Shown in pieces: positions 1 to 5,106 of a stretch of DNA of 5,174 bases. Source of the stretch: Desulfobulbaceae bacterium (GTDB lineage Bacteria; Desulfobacterota; Desulfobulbia; Desulfobulbales; SURF-16); assembly GCA_021160685.1 (NCBI GenBank), contig JAGHCC010000276.1, forward strand, positions 1 through 5,174, read 5' to 3'. A program made the translations under genes and the position numbers. The notes under the pieces are model-generated. The model was not told where the DNA came from. It did no database searches and saw only the letters and a list, made by a program, of their open reading frames with translations. How positions within the stretch are numbered: the first letter of the stretch is position 1; the number at the start of each line of letters is the position of its first letter.

Positions 1-17
1 GGGTAGTCTCGGTCTTT

Positions 18-121
18 CGTAATTCCACAATAAGTGGTGGCATATCGACAACATCCCCCTTTGTAAAGGGGGATTGAGGGGGATTTGTTTACAGGTTGCC
101 ACCACTTATTGTGGAATTACG
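18..121. repeat. MITE-like inverted-repeat element, copy 1
   Basis: The ends at 18-42 and 97-121 are perfect 25-bp inverted repeats of each other. Inside, 53-62 and 65-74 form a second perfect 10-bp palindrome (ATCCCCCTTT / AAAGGGGGAT, 2-nt loop), followed by a G-rich stretch. A TCTTT occurs just outside each end (13-17 and 123-127, offset by one base on the right) and could be a 5-bp target duplication, but this is weak. There is no coding capacity, so any movement would need a transposase from elsewhere. Similar C/G-tract palindromes are frequent in deltaproteobacterial genomes as far as I recall; this family is not named here. A related copy lies at about 1312-1419. Confidence 0.8.
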
Positions 122-155
122 CTCTTTCTCTGCAATCTTTTGAAATTAAGGTAAT

Positions 156-184
156 TTGTACATTTTCCCCTTACTGTCTAAACA
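156..184 (+). promoter_or_regulatory. Weak candidate promoter for the methyltransferase/cpYpsA pair
   Basis: TTGTAC at 156-161 and TAAACA at 179-184 are separated by 17 bases, upstream of the methyltransferase start at 241. The -10 match is poor. The stretch 122-240 is AT-rich, contains no gene and is the only non-repeat DNA in the window in which a promoter for this pair could lie. The call is tentative. Confidence 0.25.
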
Positions 185-240
185 ATTTAAAGTTTAAGAG
201 CTTATTCTGAGTATGAAAAACATTTTGCAAGGATACAAAT

Positions 241-837
241 ATGATTGATGCTCAACCTGAAATGGTGGAGATGGCGGAAGAGGAAAAGGACATTTTTTTT
301 GGTGTCATAAACCGCTTTATCGGTTTTTTTTCCCTTGAAGCCCAAAAAAAGACCACCAATGACACAGCGAATGAGTATCCCTTTGTGGCTATGGATACCA
401 GGCAGGTCTATGAGCAGCTGAAGTTTGTCAAAAAATATCTGGGGATAAGTGACACAGGTCCGGTATATTCTCTGGTCGATGTGGGCTGCGGCTTCGGCAA
501 TGTTCTTCTTTTTGCCGAACAGCTCTCGTTTGATGTTTATGGTATTGAAAAGGACGAATTTACCGTGCCCCTTGCTGTTCGCTTTTTCGGTGAGGATAAA
601 ATTGAGCAGGCGGATATTCGAACCTATCCGAATTATGACCGTTTCGATGTGATTTATTATTTTTGTCCGCTGCCGAATCATGATCCGCAAAAGAAACTTG
701 AGCGCTATATTGAAGACGAGATGAAGGTCGGCGCCATCCTCATTGCCAACCGCAAAAAAAGCATGGAGATTGATGAGGACAGCCGGTTTAAAAGACTTTC
801 CGATATTTTGCCGATATGGAAAAAAGTGTCCGTTTGA
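241..837 (+). CDS. Class I SAM-dependent methyltransferase
   Basis: This 198-residue protein has the Rossmann-fold signature of class I S-adenosylmethionine methyltransferases. Motif I is VDVGCGFGN (79-87), the SAM-binding glycine loop. The acidic residue ending strand beta2 is Glu103 in GIEKDE. QADI (123-126) fits the adenine-contacting motif, and FDVIYYFCPLPN (135-146) fits strand beta4 with the catalytic-site loop. The substrate cannot be read from the sequence; the length and acidic N-terminal 45 residues do not match a methyltransferase family I can name. The ATG at 241 is chosen because AAGGA at 229-233 sits 7 nt upstream. The gene overlaps the downstream cpYpsA-like gene, which suggests co-transcription and possibly translational coupling. 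It lies between two direct copies of a palindromic repeat. The fold is confident; the reaction partner is unknown. Confidence 0.85.
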   Translation: MIDAQPEMVEMAEEEKDIFFGVINRFIGFFSLEAQKKTTNDTANEYPFVAMDTRQVYEQLKFVKKYLGISDTGPVYSLVDVGCGFGNVLLFAEQLSFDVYGIEKDEFTVPLAVRFFGEDKIEQADIRTYPNYDRFDVIYYFCPLPNHDPQKKLERYIEDEMKVGAILIANRKKSMEIDEDSRFKRLSDILPIWKKVSV

Positions 838-1306
838 TGAGGTTGTTAAAAAAATTGTTTCCGGTGGTCAGACGGGCGCGGACCAAGGTGCTCTGGACGG
901 GGCACTGGAATTGAATTTTCCTCATGGTGGCTGGATTTCAGCTGGACGAAAGACCGAAAATGGACCATTAGCGGAAAAATACCGGCTGCGGGAACTTGTC
1001 TCCCCGGCCTACCGGGATCGAACCGAGAAAAATGTGACTGACTCGGACGGCACCTTGATTGTCTCCCATGGAGAATTAACCGGCGGCTCGGCGTTGACCC
1101 GCAGTCTTGCAATAAAACACCATAAACCGTGGCTCCATATTGATTTTGATCTGCTCAACATGAGTGAGGCTGTGGATAAGGTTTTTTCATGGATCGTCGC
1201 CAATAAAATCGAGGTTGTTAATGTTGCCGGATCACGGTTAAGCTCCGATTCTTTAATTTACGAAAAGACGCGATCACTCGTAAGGGGAATAGTTCAAGGC
1301 GATTGA
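773..1306 (+). CDS. cpYpsA-type SLOG protein (putative molybdenum carrier family)
   Basis: The conserved body is very recognisable: VSGGQTGADQG (29-39), HGGW (51-54), GRKTENGP (58-65), RTEKNVTDSDGTLIVS (83-98), GGS (104-106), HKPWLHID (117-124) and NVAGSR (150-155). This pattern belongs to the nucleotide-binding, Rossmann-like SLOG superfamily, in proteins usually labelled putative molybdenum carrier (Pfam MoCo_carrier/cpYpsA). The biochemical role is not established; binding of a nucleotide-type ligand is inferred from the glycine motifs. The ATG at 773 is the only in-frame ATG before the core and has GGAG at 765-768, 4 nt upstream, but it adds about 23 residues that resemble nothing and overlap the methyltransferase by 65 bases. 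An ATG at 837 overlapping the upstream stop (TGATG) would fit the family better, but it is in another frame and reaches the core only by a -1 shift at the A7 tract 848-854, giving MRLLKKIVSGGQTG (about 156 residues). The body is confident; the start is uncertain. Confidence 0.85.
   Translation: MRTAGLKDFPIFCRYGKKCPFDEVVKKIVSGGQTGADQGALDGALELNFPHGGWISAGRKTENGPLAEKYRLRELVSPAYRDRTEKNVTDSDGTLIVSHGELTGGSALTRSLAIKHHKPWLHIDFDLLNMSEAVDKVFSWIVANKIEVVNVAGSRLSSDSLIYEKTRSLVRGIVQGD
848..854 (+). other. A7 slippery heptamer at the start of the cpYpsA-like gene
   Basis: Relative to the ATG at 837, this tract is phased exactly as A_AAA_AAA, a heptamer that permits -1 ribosomal frameshifting in bacteria. A -1 shift here joins MRLLKK to IVSGGQTG, a typical start for this family. 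A short stem (865-869 pairing with 881-885, 11-nt loop) begins 10 nt downstream, and GAGG lies at 839-842. The unshifted frame ends at a TGA at 912-914 after 25 codons. The same tract could equally be a transcriptional slippage site or a one-base deletion from A8. Confidence 0.4.
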
Positions 1307-1311
1307 AGGTG

Positions 1312-1419
1312 ATTTTCTCGCAACCTCAATAAGTGGTGACATTACGATAACTTCCCCCTTTATTAAAGGGGATTGAGGGGGGGATTTGTTTACAGGTTGC
1401 CACCATTTTGTGAGAAATT
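1312..1419. repeat. MITE-like inverted-repeat element, copy 2 (diverged)
   Basis: This is a second copy of the element at 18-121, in the same orientation. Positions 1379-1405 are identical to 78-104 (27 nt), and the left part (1326-1338) shares CAATAAGTGGTG apart from one change near its end. The central palindrome is kept as CCCCTTT/AAAGGGG (1355-1361 with 1365-1371), while the G run is 7 instead of 5. The outer arms are degraded: 1312-1323 and 1408-1419 still pair at 10 of 12 positions, but the middle of the terminal repeat has drifted. It starts 6 bases after the cpYpsA stop codon. Confidence 0.75.
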
Positions 1420-1443
1420 ACCAAAAAGGATTTCAGTCACTGT

Positions 1444-1740
1444 ATGCAACAGAAAAAAGAAACATCTATTTGGAACGGGAAGGAACGACGTTCCGGCATG
1501 TATGACCGGCGCGGGGCCGGTGATCGCCGTTCCAGGCTGGAGCGGCGTGAAGACCGGCGAATCGCAGCATCTCGCCGGGGACGGTCCCTTAAAAACTGGT
1601 TTCGTTCATTGACGAAAACACGCCTTGGCGTGGACCGGCGTAAAGGGGACGATCGGCGTAAAATCAAAGATCGACGCCGCCAGGATCTGGCATATGTTCT
1701 AACGTCCGAGGAAATTTCCTTACTTTTGAACAATCGATAA
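1444..1740 (+). CDS. Small Arg-rich protein with repeated D/E-R-R motifs
   Basis: This 98-residue, strongly basic protein contains nine RR pairs, most of them in DRR or ERR units (ERRSGMYDRRGAGDRRS near the N-terminus; GVDRRKGDDRRKIKDRRR at about 62-79). It ends in an ordinary helical-looking tail, LTSEEISLLLNN. Short proteins of this style are common in deltaproteobacteria and are usually hypothetical; I cannot assign a function. The alternation of acid and Arg-Arg suggests an extended charged or nucleic-acid/membrane-surface binding segment, but that is inference. There is no signal peptide or membrane segment. The ATG at 1444 has AAGGA at 1426-1430, 13 nt upstream, which is rather distant. 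The antisense frame is also open because Arg CGN codons stay codon-like when reversed; the plus strand is preferred for its start signal and tail. The stop abuts the convergent patatin stop with no gap. Confidence 0.65.
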   Translation: MQQKKETSIWNGKERRSGMYDRRGAGDRRSRLERREDRRIAASRRGRSLKNWFRSLTKTRLGVDRRKGDDRRKIKDRRRQDLAYVLTSEEISLLLNNR

Positions 1741-2644
1741 TCATTTACTTTCAATCCATCCCGTCACATGCTTAATTTCAGGCAACATTCGCCTGACACA
1801 GGCCCTTCCTTCTTCAATTGCTTCCACTGCACGATCAAACTCCAGGAGACCGATGTGTGACAGTTTTGGTGAGAGGATGATATCCGGCGGGTCGCCCGCC
1901 ATCCGACTACGTGTTATCCGATCCTGGGTAATGTTGAAAGAACCGGCAATTGTATCAAATAAGCCCGGCGGCCTTTCTTTTGATTTAGTTTTTTGTAAAG
2001 AGTGAATTGGAAAATATTTTTATGGCTTGCGTAATGGCGCTGCCATGTCGTTTGTGCGTAAAATGTTTCCCGACAATATCTCCGTTCAGATTAACGGCAA
2101 TCACAATGTCCGCGTCGAGTGCGCGGCAAATAGAGACGGGAACCGGGTTAACCAGTCCTCCGTCCACCAGCCACCTGCCTTGACTTTGTATGGGGGGAAA
2201 CAGGCCGGGCAGGGATATGGATGCCCATACCGCGTTGAGCACCGAACCCTTTGTGAACCATATTTCTCTTCCTGTTTCCAGATCAGTGGAAACAGTCGCA
2301 AATTGTTTGCTGAGATCAGCAAATTCCATTTTTTCATCACAGACATTTTGGTTCAAGAAAGTCTGTAACCGTTTAGCGTCGACAAAGCCTTTGAATGAAA
2401 AATCCAGTTCAAGAAAACTGACAACTGTTCGGGTTGTCAACGAATGAACCCAACTTTCCAGTTTTTTGAGATTTCCGGGCGCATAAGAAGCTCCAACCAG
2501 TGCGCCAATGGAGCAGCCGCACACAATTTTTGGTTTTATGCCGATCTTTTTCAGGGCATGAATAATGCCGATATGAGCCCATCCCCTGGCCGAACCACCG
2601 CCTAAGGCCAGACCGATTTGACGAGGTGTTCTCTCTTCTGAAAT
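1741..2644 (-). pseudogene. RssA-like patatin-family phospholipase, frameshifted and lacking a standard start
   Basis: Read together, two frames encode an essentially full-length (about 300 residues) member of the bacterial patatin/RssA serine hydrolases, which use a Ser-Asp dyad to cleave lipid acyl esters. The N-terminus has the oxyanion-hole loop LALGGGSARGWAHIG (12-26), the nucleophile elbow GCSIG with Ser45, and VDGGLVNPVP with catalytic Asp161. At about residue 218 the frame ends at TAA (1985-1987). One base extra in the A6 tract (T6 at 1989-1994 on the plus strand) accounts for this: the next frame continues KSKERPPGLFDTIAGSFNITQDRITRSRMAGDPPD...SHIGLLEFDRA and stops at 1741-1743. At the 5' end, the codon where M would be expected before SEERTPRQIGLALGGG is ATT (2642-2644); no ATG, GTG or TTG lies in frame between the TGA at 2654-2656 and the glycine loop. 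The first standard in-frame start is GTG at 2524, which would delete the oxyanion loop. It could be a true pseudogene, or an active gene with an ATT start and an assembly indel. Confidence 0.85.
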
Positions 2645-2686
2645 AACTTTCTTTCAAGCCTGCCTCTTTTTCCTGTGAGAAGTGAA

Positions 2687-2962
2687 TCAACCTTCGGGAA
2701 ATTTCGGACCCTTGTTCATGATGTCCACGTATTGATGGTAACTGAACAGGCGATTTCTCTTCCGGGCTGTCTGTCGAATAATGCCGATACGTTACAGGTG
2801 GCTCATGCACTTATTGACCGTCGCTGCCGTGAGGCCGGTTTTTTGAACCAACCAGCCTGCAGTGGAAATCAGGTGCTCCATCAACGCCCGGAGTACCAGC
2901 AATATGGATTTTGCTGGACGGCCAAGTCCTCGAATTTTGTCTTGATCCTTATTTGAAAGTAT
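2687..2962 (-). pseudogene. Decayed C-terminal winged-helix part of a Fic-family protein
   Basis: A single minus-strand frame reads DKIRGLGRPAKSILLVLRAL, then GWLVQKTGLTAATVNKCMSHL, a TAA stop (2792-2794), then RIGIIRQTARKRNRLFSYHQ, YVDIMNKG and a terminal TGA at 2687-2689. This reproduces, in order, the C-terminal region typical of many Fic proteins: the LGR-A-S helix, a helix-turn-helix with GL(S/T)..TV.K, the LGI(V/I)RE..G..RNRLF.Y wing and the final YL.ILN.GTE tail. The upstream Fic core with its HPFxxGNGR AMPylation motif is absent: the frame opens only after a TAA at 2963-2965, and nothing Fic-like is visible beyond it. With an internal stop and no catalytic domain, this is a remnant. 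It lies 42 bases upstream of the patatin pseudogene on the same strand. The assignment rests on pattern recognition of the family tail. Confidence 0.75.
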
Positions 2963-3170
2963 TTAGGGAGAGATATTGACTTAGTCGATACAGTCTATAT
3001 ACGTAATAAAGTTTGTGGGGGAATAGAATTTCAGCAGATTGGGTTTGGCAATCTTGAATCGCGTAACACCTTAATTTGCAAAAATCGTGGTTTGTCCCCC
3101 TATTGTTCCTCAATGAGTTAGAGGATTAGTATAGAGGTATGGAACCAGGTAATTCTTTTTCATAAAGATA
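2963..3170. other. Gene-free AT-rich gap with promoter-like sequence
   Basis: No coding frame is convincing on either strand between the Fic remnant and the DUF3465 gene. The stretch holds a promoter-like block at 2976-3003 and a small hairpin (3036-3041 with 3049-3054, 7-nt loop) that has no T run. The missing front of the Fic gene should have lain here, so a deletion or replacement endpoint near 2963 is inferred. Confidence 0.5.
2976..3003 (+). promoter_or_regulatory. Promoter/operator-like block with repeated AGTC sites
   Basis: TTGACT (2976-2981) is followed after 16 bases by TATACG (2998-3003), a plausible sigma70-type arrangement. Within it lie GACTTAGTC (2978-2986), a perfect palindrome around a central base, and an imperfect direct repeat TAGTCGATA / CAGTCTATA (2982-2990 and 2991-2999, 7 of 9 matching), which looks like an operator for a small repressor. 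No plus-strand gene follows, so it may be a leftover from a lost gene. Confidence 0.35.
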
Positions 3171-3587
3171 CTACTGATATGTTAGCCCATTATACTTCAA
3201 CCAACCATCGATATGGTAACCATCCGGATCATGATGTGTCCAGTGGATAACTCCACCCAGATCATTCCATTCATATTCACCGTAGAATTTTACAGTAGAG
3301 TTCGCTGTCAATCCAGGGAGCCTATCTGCAAGATCTATGTTATGAGCGACAAGCACCGTTAGCTTTGGGCTTATCTGTAAAATGAACCTCTGGTGGCGCG
3401 ATCCATCGAGGTCATCTGACAAAATTCGTGTCACAACTCCCTCTCCCTGAATTTGAAAATCATTCTTCTGATTATCAAATGCATCCTCCAGAATCGTTAC
3501 AAAATCAGGGACTGTGGGTAGTTCTGGATGATGTTCTAAACCTGCTGCTATCAATACCGCAGCAAGCAAAACAATACTACTTTTCAT
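3171..3587 (-). CDS. Secreted DUF3465-family protein
   Basis: The 138-residue product starts with a basic residue and a hydrophobic stretch (KSSIVLLAAVLIAAGL, 2-17), a likely Sec signal peptide, so export to the periplasm or outside is expected. The mature part carries the conserved DUF3465 blocks: GEGVV (48-52), DDLDGSRHQRFIL (58-70), VAHNIDLADR (80-89) and FYGEYEWND.GGVIHWTHHDP (101-121). No function is established for the family. The His, Asp and Arg-rich invariant blocks on a small beta-rich body hint at an OB- or nuclease-like fold, but that is inference. The ATG at 3587 is chosen over the upstream ATG at 3665 because GGAGGA (plus-strand 3592-3597) sits 4 nt before it and the signal peptide then begins at residue 1. 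It is a single gene; no neighbour clearly shares its role. Confidence 0.88.
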   Translation of the reverse strand: MKSSIVLLAAVLIAAGLEHHPELPTVPDFVTILEDAFDNQKNDFQIQGEGVVTRILSDDLDGSRHQRFILQISPKLTVLVAHNIDLADRLPGLTANSTVKFYGEYEWNDLGGVIHWTHHDPDGYHIDGWLKYNGLTYQ

Positions 3588-3878
3588 ATTGTCCTCCGTG
3601 GTAGGATATGTTTTGCATTCAATGCTTGGAACGTATACCTGACTAGTTCTAAACAATTTTATCATTTTGATATCAATTCTGCAATTTGAGAGGTTAAAAT
3701 TGGAGGAGAACAGTAGTAAACCTTCAGCTTGGAAATTGGCACGAAATTCGTACCTTCGATGGTAAGGTTAAGTGGGGAAAGGCAAACGCCTACTTGAGAC
3801 TTCTTGATAATGTCAGATTTAGTTAACCTGATTTGGATAATTGTCAAATCGAGTTTGAGCTACTACAACTTACCAGTT
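3588..3878. other. Intergenic region between the sirtuin and DUF3465 genes
   Basis: These 291 bases contain the ribosome binding site of the DUF3465 gene at their left end and, on the minus strand, a TTGACA (plus-strand 3842-3847) with TAACTA 16 bases further on, a weak promoter candidate for DUF3465 that would imply a long leader. A 61-codon minus-strand frame starting with TTG (3662-3847) shows no family-like features. No terminator with a stable stem and T run is visible after the sirtuin stop. Confidence 0.4.
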
Positions 3879-4613
3879 CTAATTACCGTCAAGTTGCCCG
3901 ACAAGCTCAGTCATCATTTTTGTAAACGTGCCCTGCAGCACTACTTCAGCAAGGCCGTCAAGCGACGGTTCCAAGTTTACCTCAATGATTTTTCCTCCCT
4001 GGCCATAGATCTGGGAGGGAATAAAGGAGGCCGGTGCCACCTGGCAGGAGGTGCCGGCAACGATGAGGACATCGGCTCCGGCCAGCAGCTCTTTGTTTCG
4101 GGCCAAGGCCCGTGGTGGTATCTGCTCGTCAAAAAAAACCACATCGGGCTTTAGAAGTGAATGGCAGGCCGGGCAGAGCGGAGGCATTTGTTCTTGCCGA
4201 ACAAAGGACAGGGGGTAGCCTCTGCCGCAATCAAGGCAGGTGAACGACGCGATTGAGCCGTGAAATTCCACCACATTCCGGCTACCGGCCTTCTGATGCA
4301 GGAGATCGATATTCTGGGTAATAATCCCCTGTATCACACCAATTTTTTCCATCTCGGCCATGGCAAGATGACCGGTATTCGGTTCCGCCCGGGCAATGTC
4401 GATAAGTTCCACCAGCATCTTCCAGACCTTGGTAGGATTGCGCCGAAAGGCCCCGATCGTCCCGTATTCCATGGGGTCAAACCTGCTCCACAGTCCTCCC
4501 TTGCTCCTGAAATCCGGGATACCGCTCTCCGTACTTGCCCCTGCACCGGTAAAGGCGATGACCTTTTTTGCCTTTTTTAGCAAACGAGCTGCCTGCATAA
4601 TGGAATTCGTCAT
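3879..4613 (-). CDS. Sir2-family NAD-dependent protein deacetylase
   Basis: The 244-residue protein has all the hallmarks of a bacterial sirtuin, a cytosolic enzyme that removes acetyl groups from lysines while cleaving NAD+ to nicotinamide and O-acetyl-ADP-ribose. The NAD-binding segment is TGAGASTESGIPDFRS with GGLW (22-42), TQNID is at 99-103, the catalytic histidine is His118 in EFHGS, the structural zinc is held by CLDC (126-129) and CPAC (147-150), then PDVVFFDE, GTSCQVAP (187-194) and VNLEPS (212-217). The Tyr-x-x-Arg pair that marks desuccinylating class III sirtuins is not seen after the NAD loop, so a deacetylase is more likely; this is an inference. The length is normal. The ATG at 4613 is preferred over a GTG at 4634 because GAGGAA precedes it with about 5-nt spacing. 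Its upstream DNA is an M28-peptidase remnant on the opposite strand, so any promoter must lie within that sequence. Confidence 0.93.
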   Translation of the reverse strand: MTNSIMQAARLLKKAKKVIAFTGAGASTESGIPDFRSKGGLWSRFDPMEYGTIGAFRRNPTKVWKMLVELIDIARAEPNTGHLAMAEMEKIGVIQGIITQNIDLLHQKAGSRNVVEFHGSIASFTCLDCGRGYPLSFVRQEQMPPLCPACHSLLKPDVVFFDEQIPPRALARNKELLAGADVLIVAGTSCQVAPASFIPSQIYGQGGKIIEVNLEPSLDGLAEVVLQGTFTKMMTELVGQLDGN

Positions 4614-4629
4614 GGTCTTCCTCAGTAAA

Positions 4630-4837
4630 ATCACCGGTATCGGCTGGTCCGACCATTGGTCTTTCTGGAAAAGCGGGATATCCGGCCATTATGGTCACTG
4701 ATACGGCCTTTTTTCGTTATAACGCCTACCACACTGCGGCAGATACTGCAGAAAAGCTCGACTATGAACGAATGGCCCGGGTGGTCACCGGTCTTGTTCA
4801 TACCATCATGGAACTGGCGGATCAGCCGCCGGTGTGA
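4630..4837 (+). pseudogene. C-terminal stub of an M28-family peptidase, frameshifted
   Basis: Plus-strand reading gives ITGIGWSDHWSFWKSG and then, one frame over, GYPAIMVTDTAFFRYNAYHT, AADTAEKLDYERMARVV, TGLVHTIMELADQPPV and a TGA at 4835-4837. SDHWSFW..GYPAIMVTDTAFFR..HYHT..DT...LDYERMA.VV is the C-terminal signature of M28 zinc aminopeptidase-like proteins and includes the SDH region and the conserved histidine of the YHT..DT segment. Dropping one A from the run at 4669-4672 restores WKAGYPAIM exactly. The rest of the catalytic domain, which would lie to the left, is absent: the sirtuin gene begins within about 15 bases. The left edge is approximate. It is a truncated, non-functional remnant. 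Confidence 0.8.
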
Positions 4838-4957
4838 ATTTTGAAAAAAAGAGAAACGGCAGTAAGAGTGTCCTGCAAGGCATAATCACGCATTGACAGT
4901 GATATCCTATCAGGAAGAACAGTTACATTTTTTAGTTTTATCCCGGTAATGTTGCCG

Positions 4958-4980
4958 AATTATTCACCTGAATAATTTTT
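4958..4980 (+). terminator. AT-rich hairpin with T run (weak terminator or operator)
   Basis: AATTATTC (4958-4965) and GAATAATT (4970-4977) are a perfect 8-bp inverted repeat with the loop ACCT, followed by T's to 4980. The stem holds only one G-C pair, so as a terminator it would be weak; it could instead be an operator. It lies 120 bases after the M28 remnant. Confidence 0.3.
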
Positions 4981-5106
4981 ACGGTTTTGCTCCGGGCGAT
5001 TTCCTCTCTATTTTGCACGAACTCACATTTTATCAAAATAAGATTAGTGTGTAATTGACGAATACAAACCTTATGAGCTAGAAATGCGCAGTATGAAAAT
5101 TGCCGC

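Noticed and set aside
53..74. Strong C/G hairpin inside repeat copy 1 as a terminator
   Set aside because: It has no T run after the stem, and it is clearly the internal palindrome of the repeat element, shared with copy 2.
202..690. 162-codon minus-strand frame opposite the methyltransferase
   Set aside because: It has no recognisable motifs and lies fully under a gene with clear SAM-binding motifs and a ribosome binding site; it is a shadow frame.
18..1419. Two repeat copies as a CRISPR array
   Set aside because: There are only two copies, each palindromic and over 100 bp, with 1.2 kb of genes between them.
1437..1754. 105-codon minus-strand frame opposite the Arg-rich protein
   Set aside because: It is open because Arg CGN codons reverse into other sense codons. 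The plus strand has the ribosome binding site and the sensible C-terminal tail.
2027..2368. 113-codon plus-strand frame inside the patatin
   Set aside because: The opposite strand encodes the catalytic Asp motif and the conserved patatin core here.
2675..2956. 93-codon plus-strand frame
   Set aside because: It is antisense to the Fic-tail remnant and shows no family-like sequence of its own.
3036..3054. 6-bp hairpin (AGATTG / CAATCT) as a terminator or RNA element
   Set aside because: The stem is short, there is no T run and no supporting context; it is likely chance in a 200-base gap.
3662..3847. 61-codon minus-strand frame upstream of the DUF3465 gene
   Set aside because: It has only a TTG start, no ribosome binding site and no motifs; it is more likely non-coding leader DNA.
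4656..4844. 62-codon plus-strand frame near the sirtuin start
   Set aside because: It overlaps the M28 remnant in a third frame; the M28-like residues lie in the two other frames.
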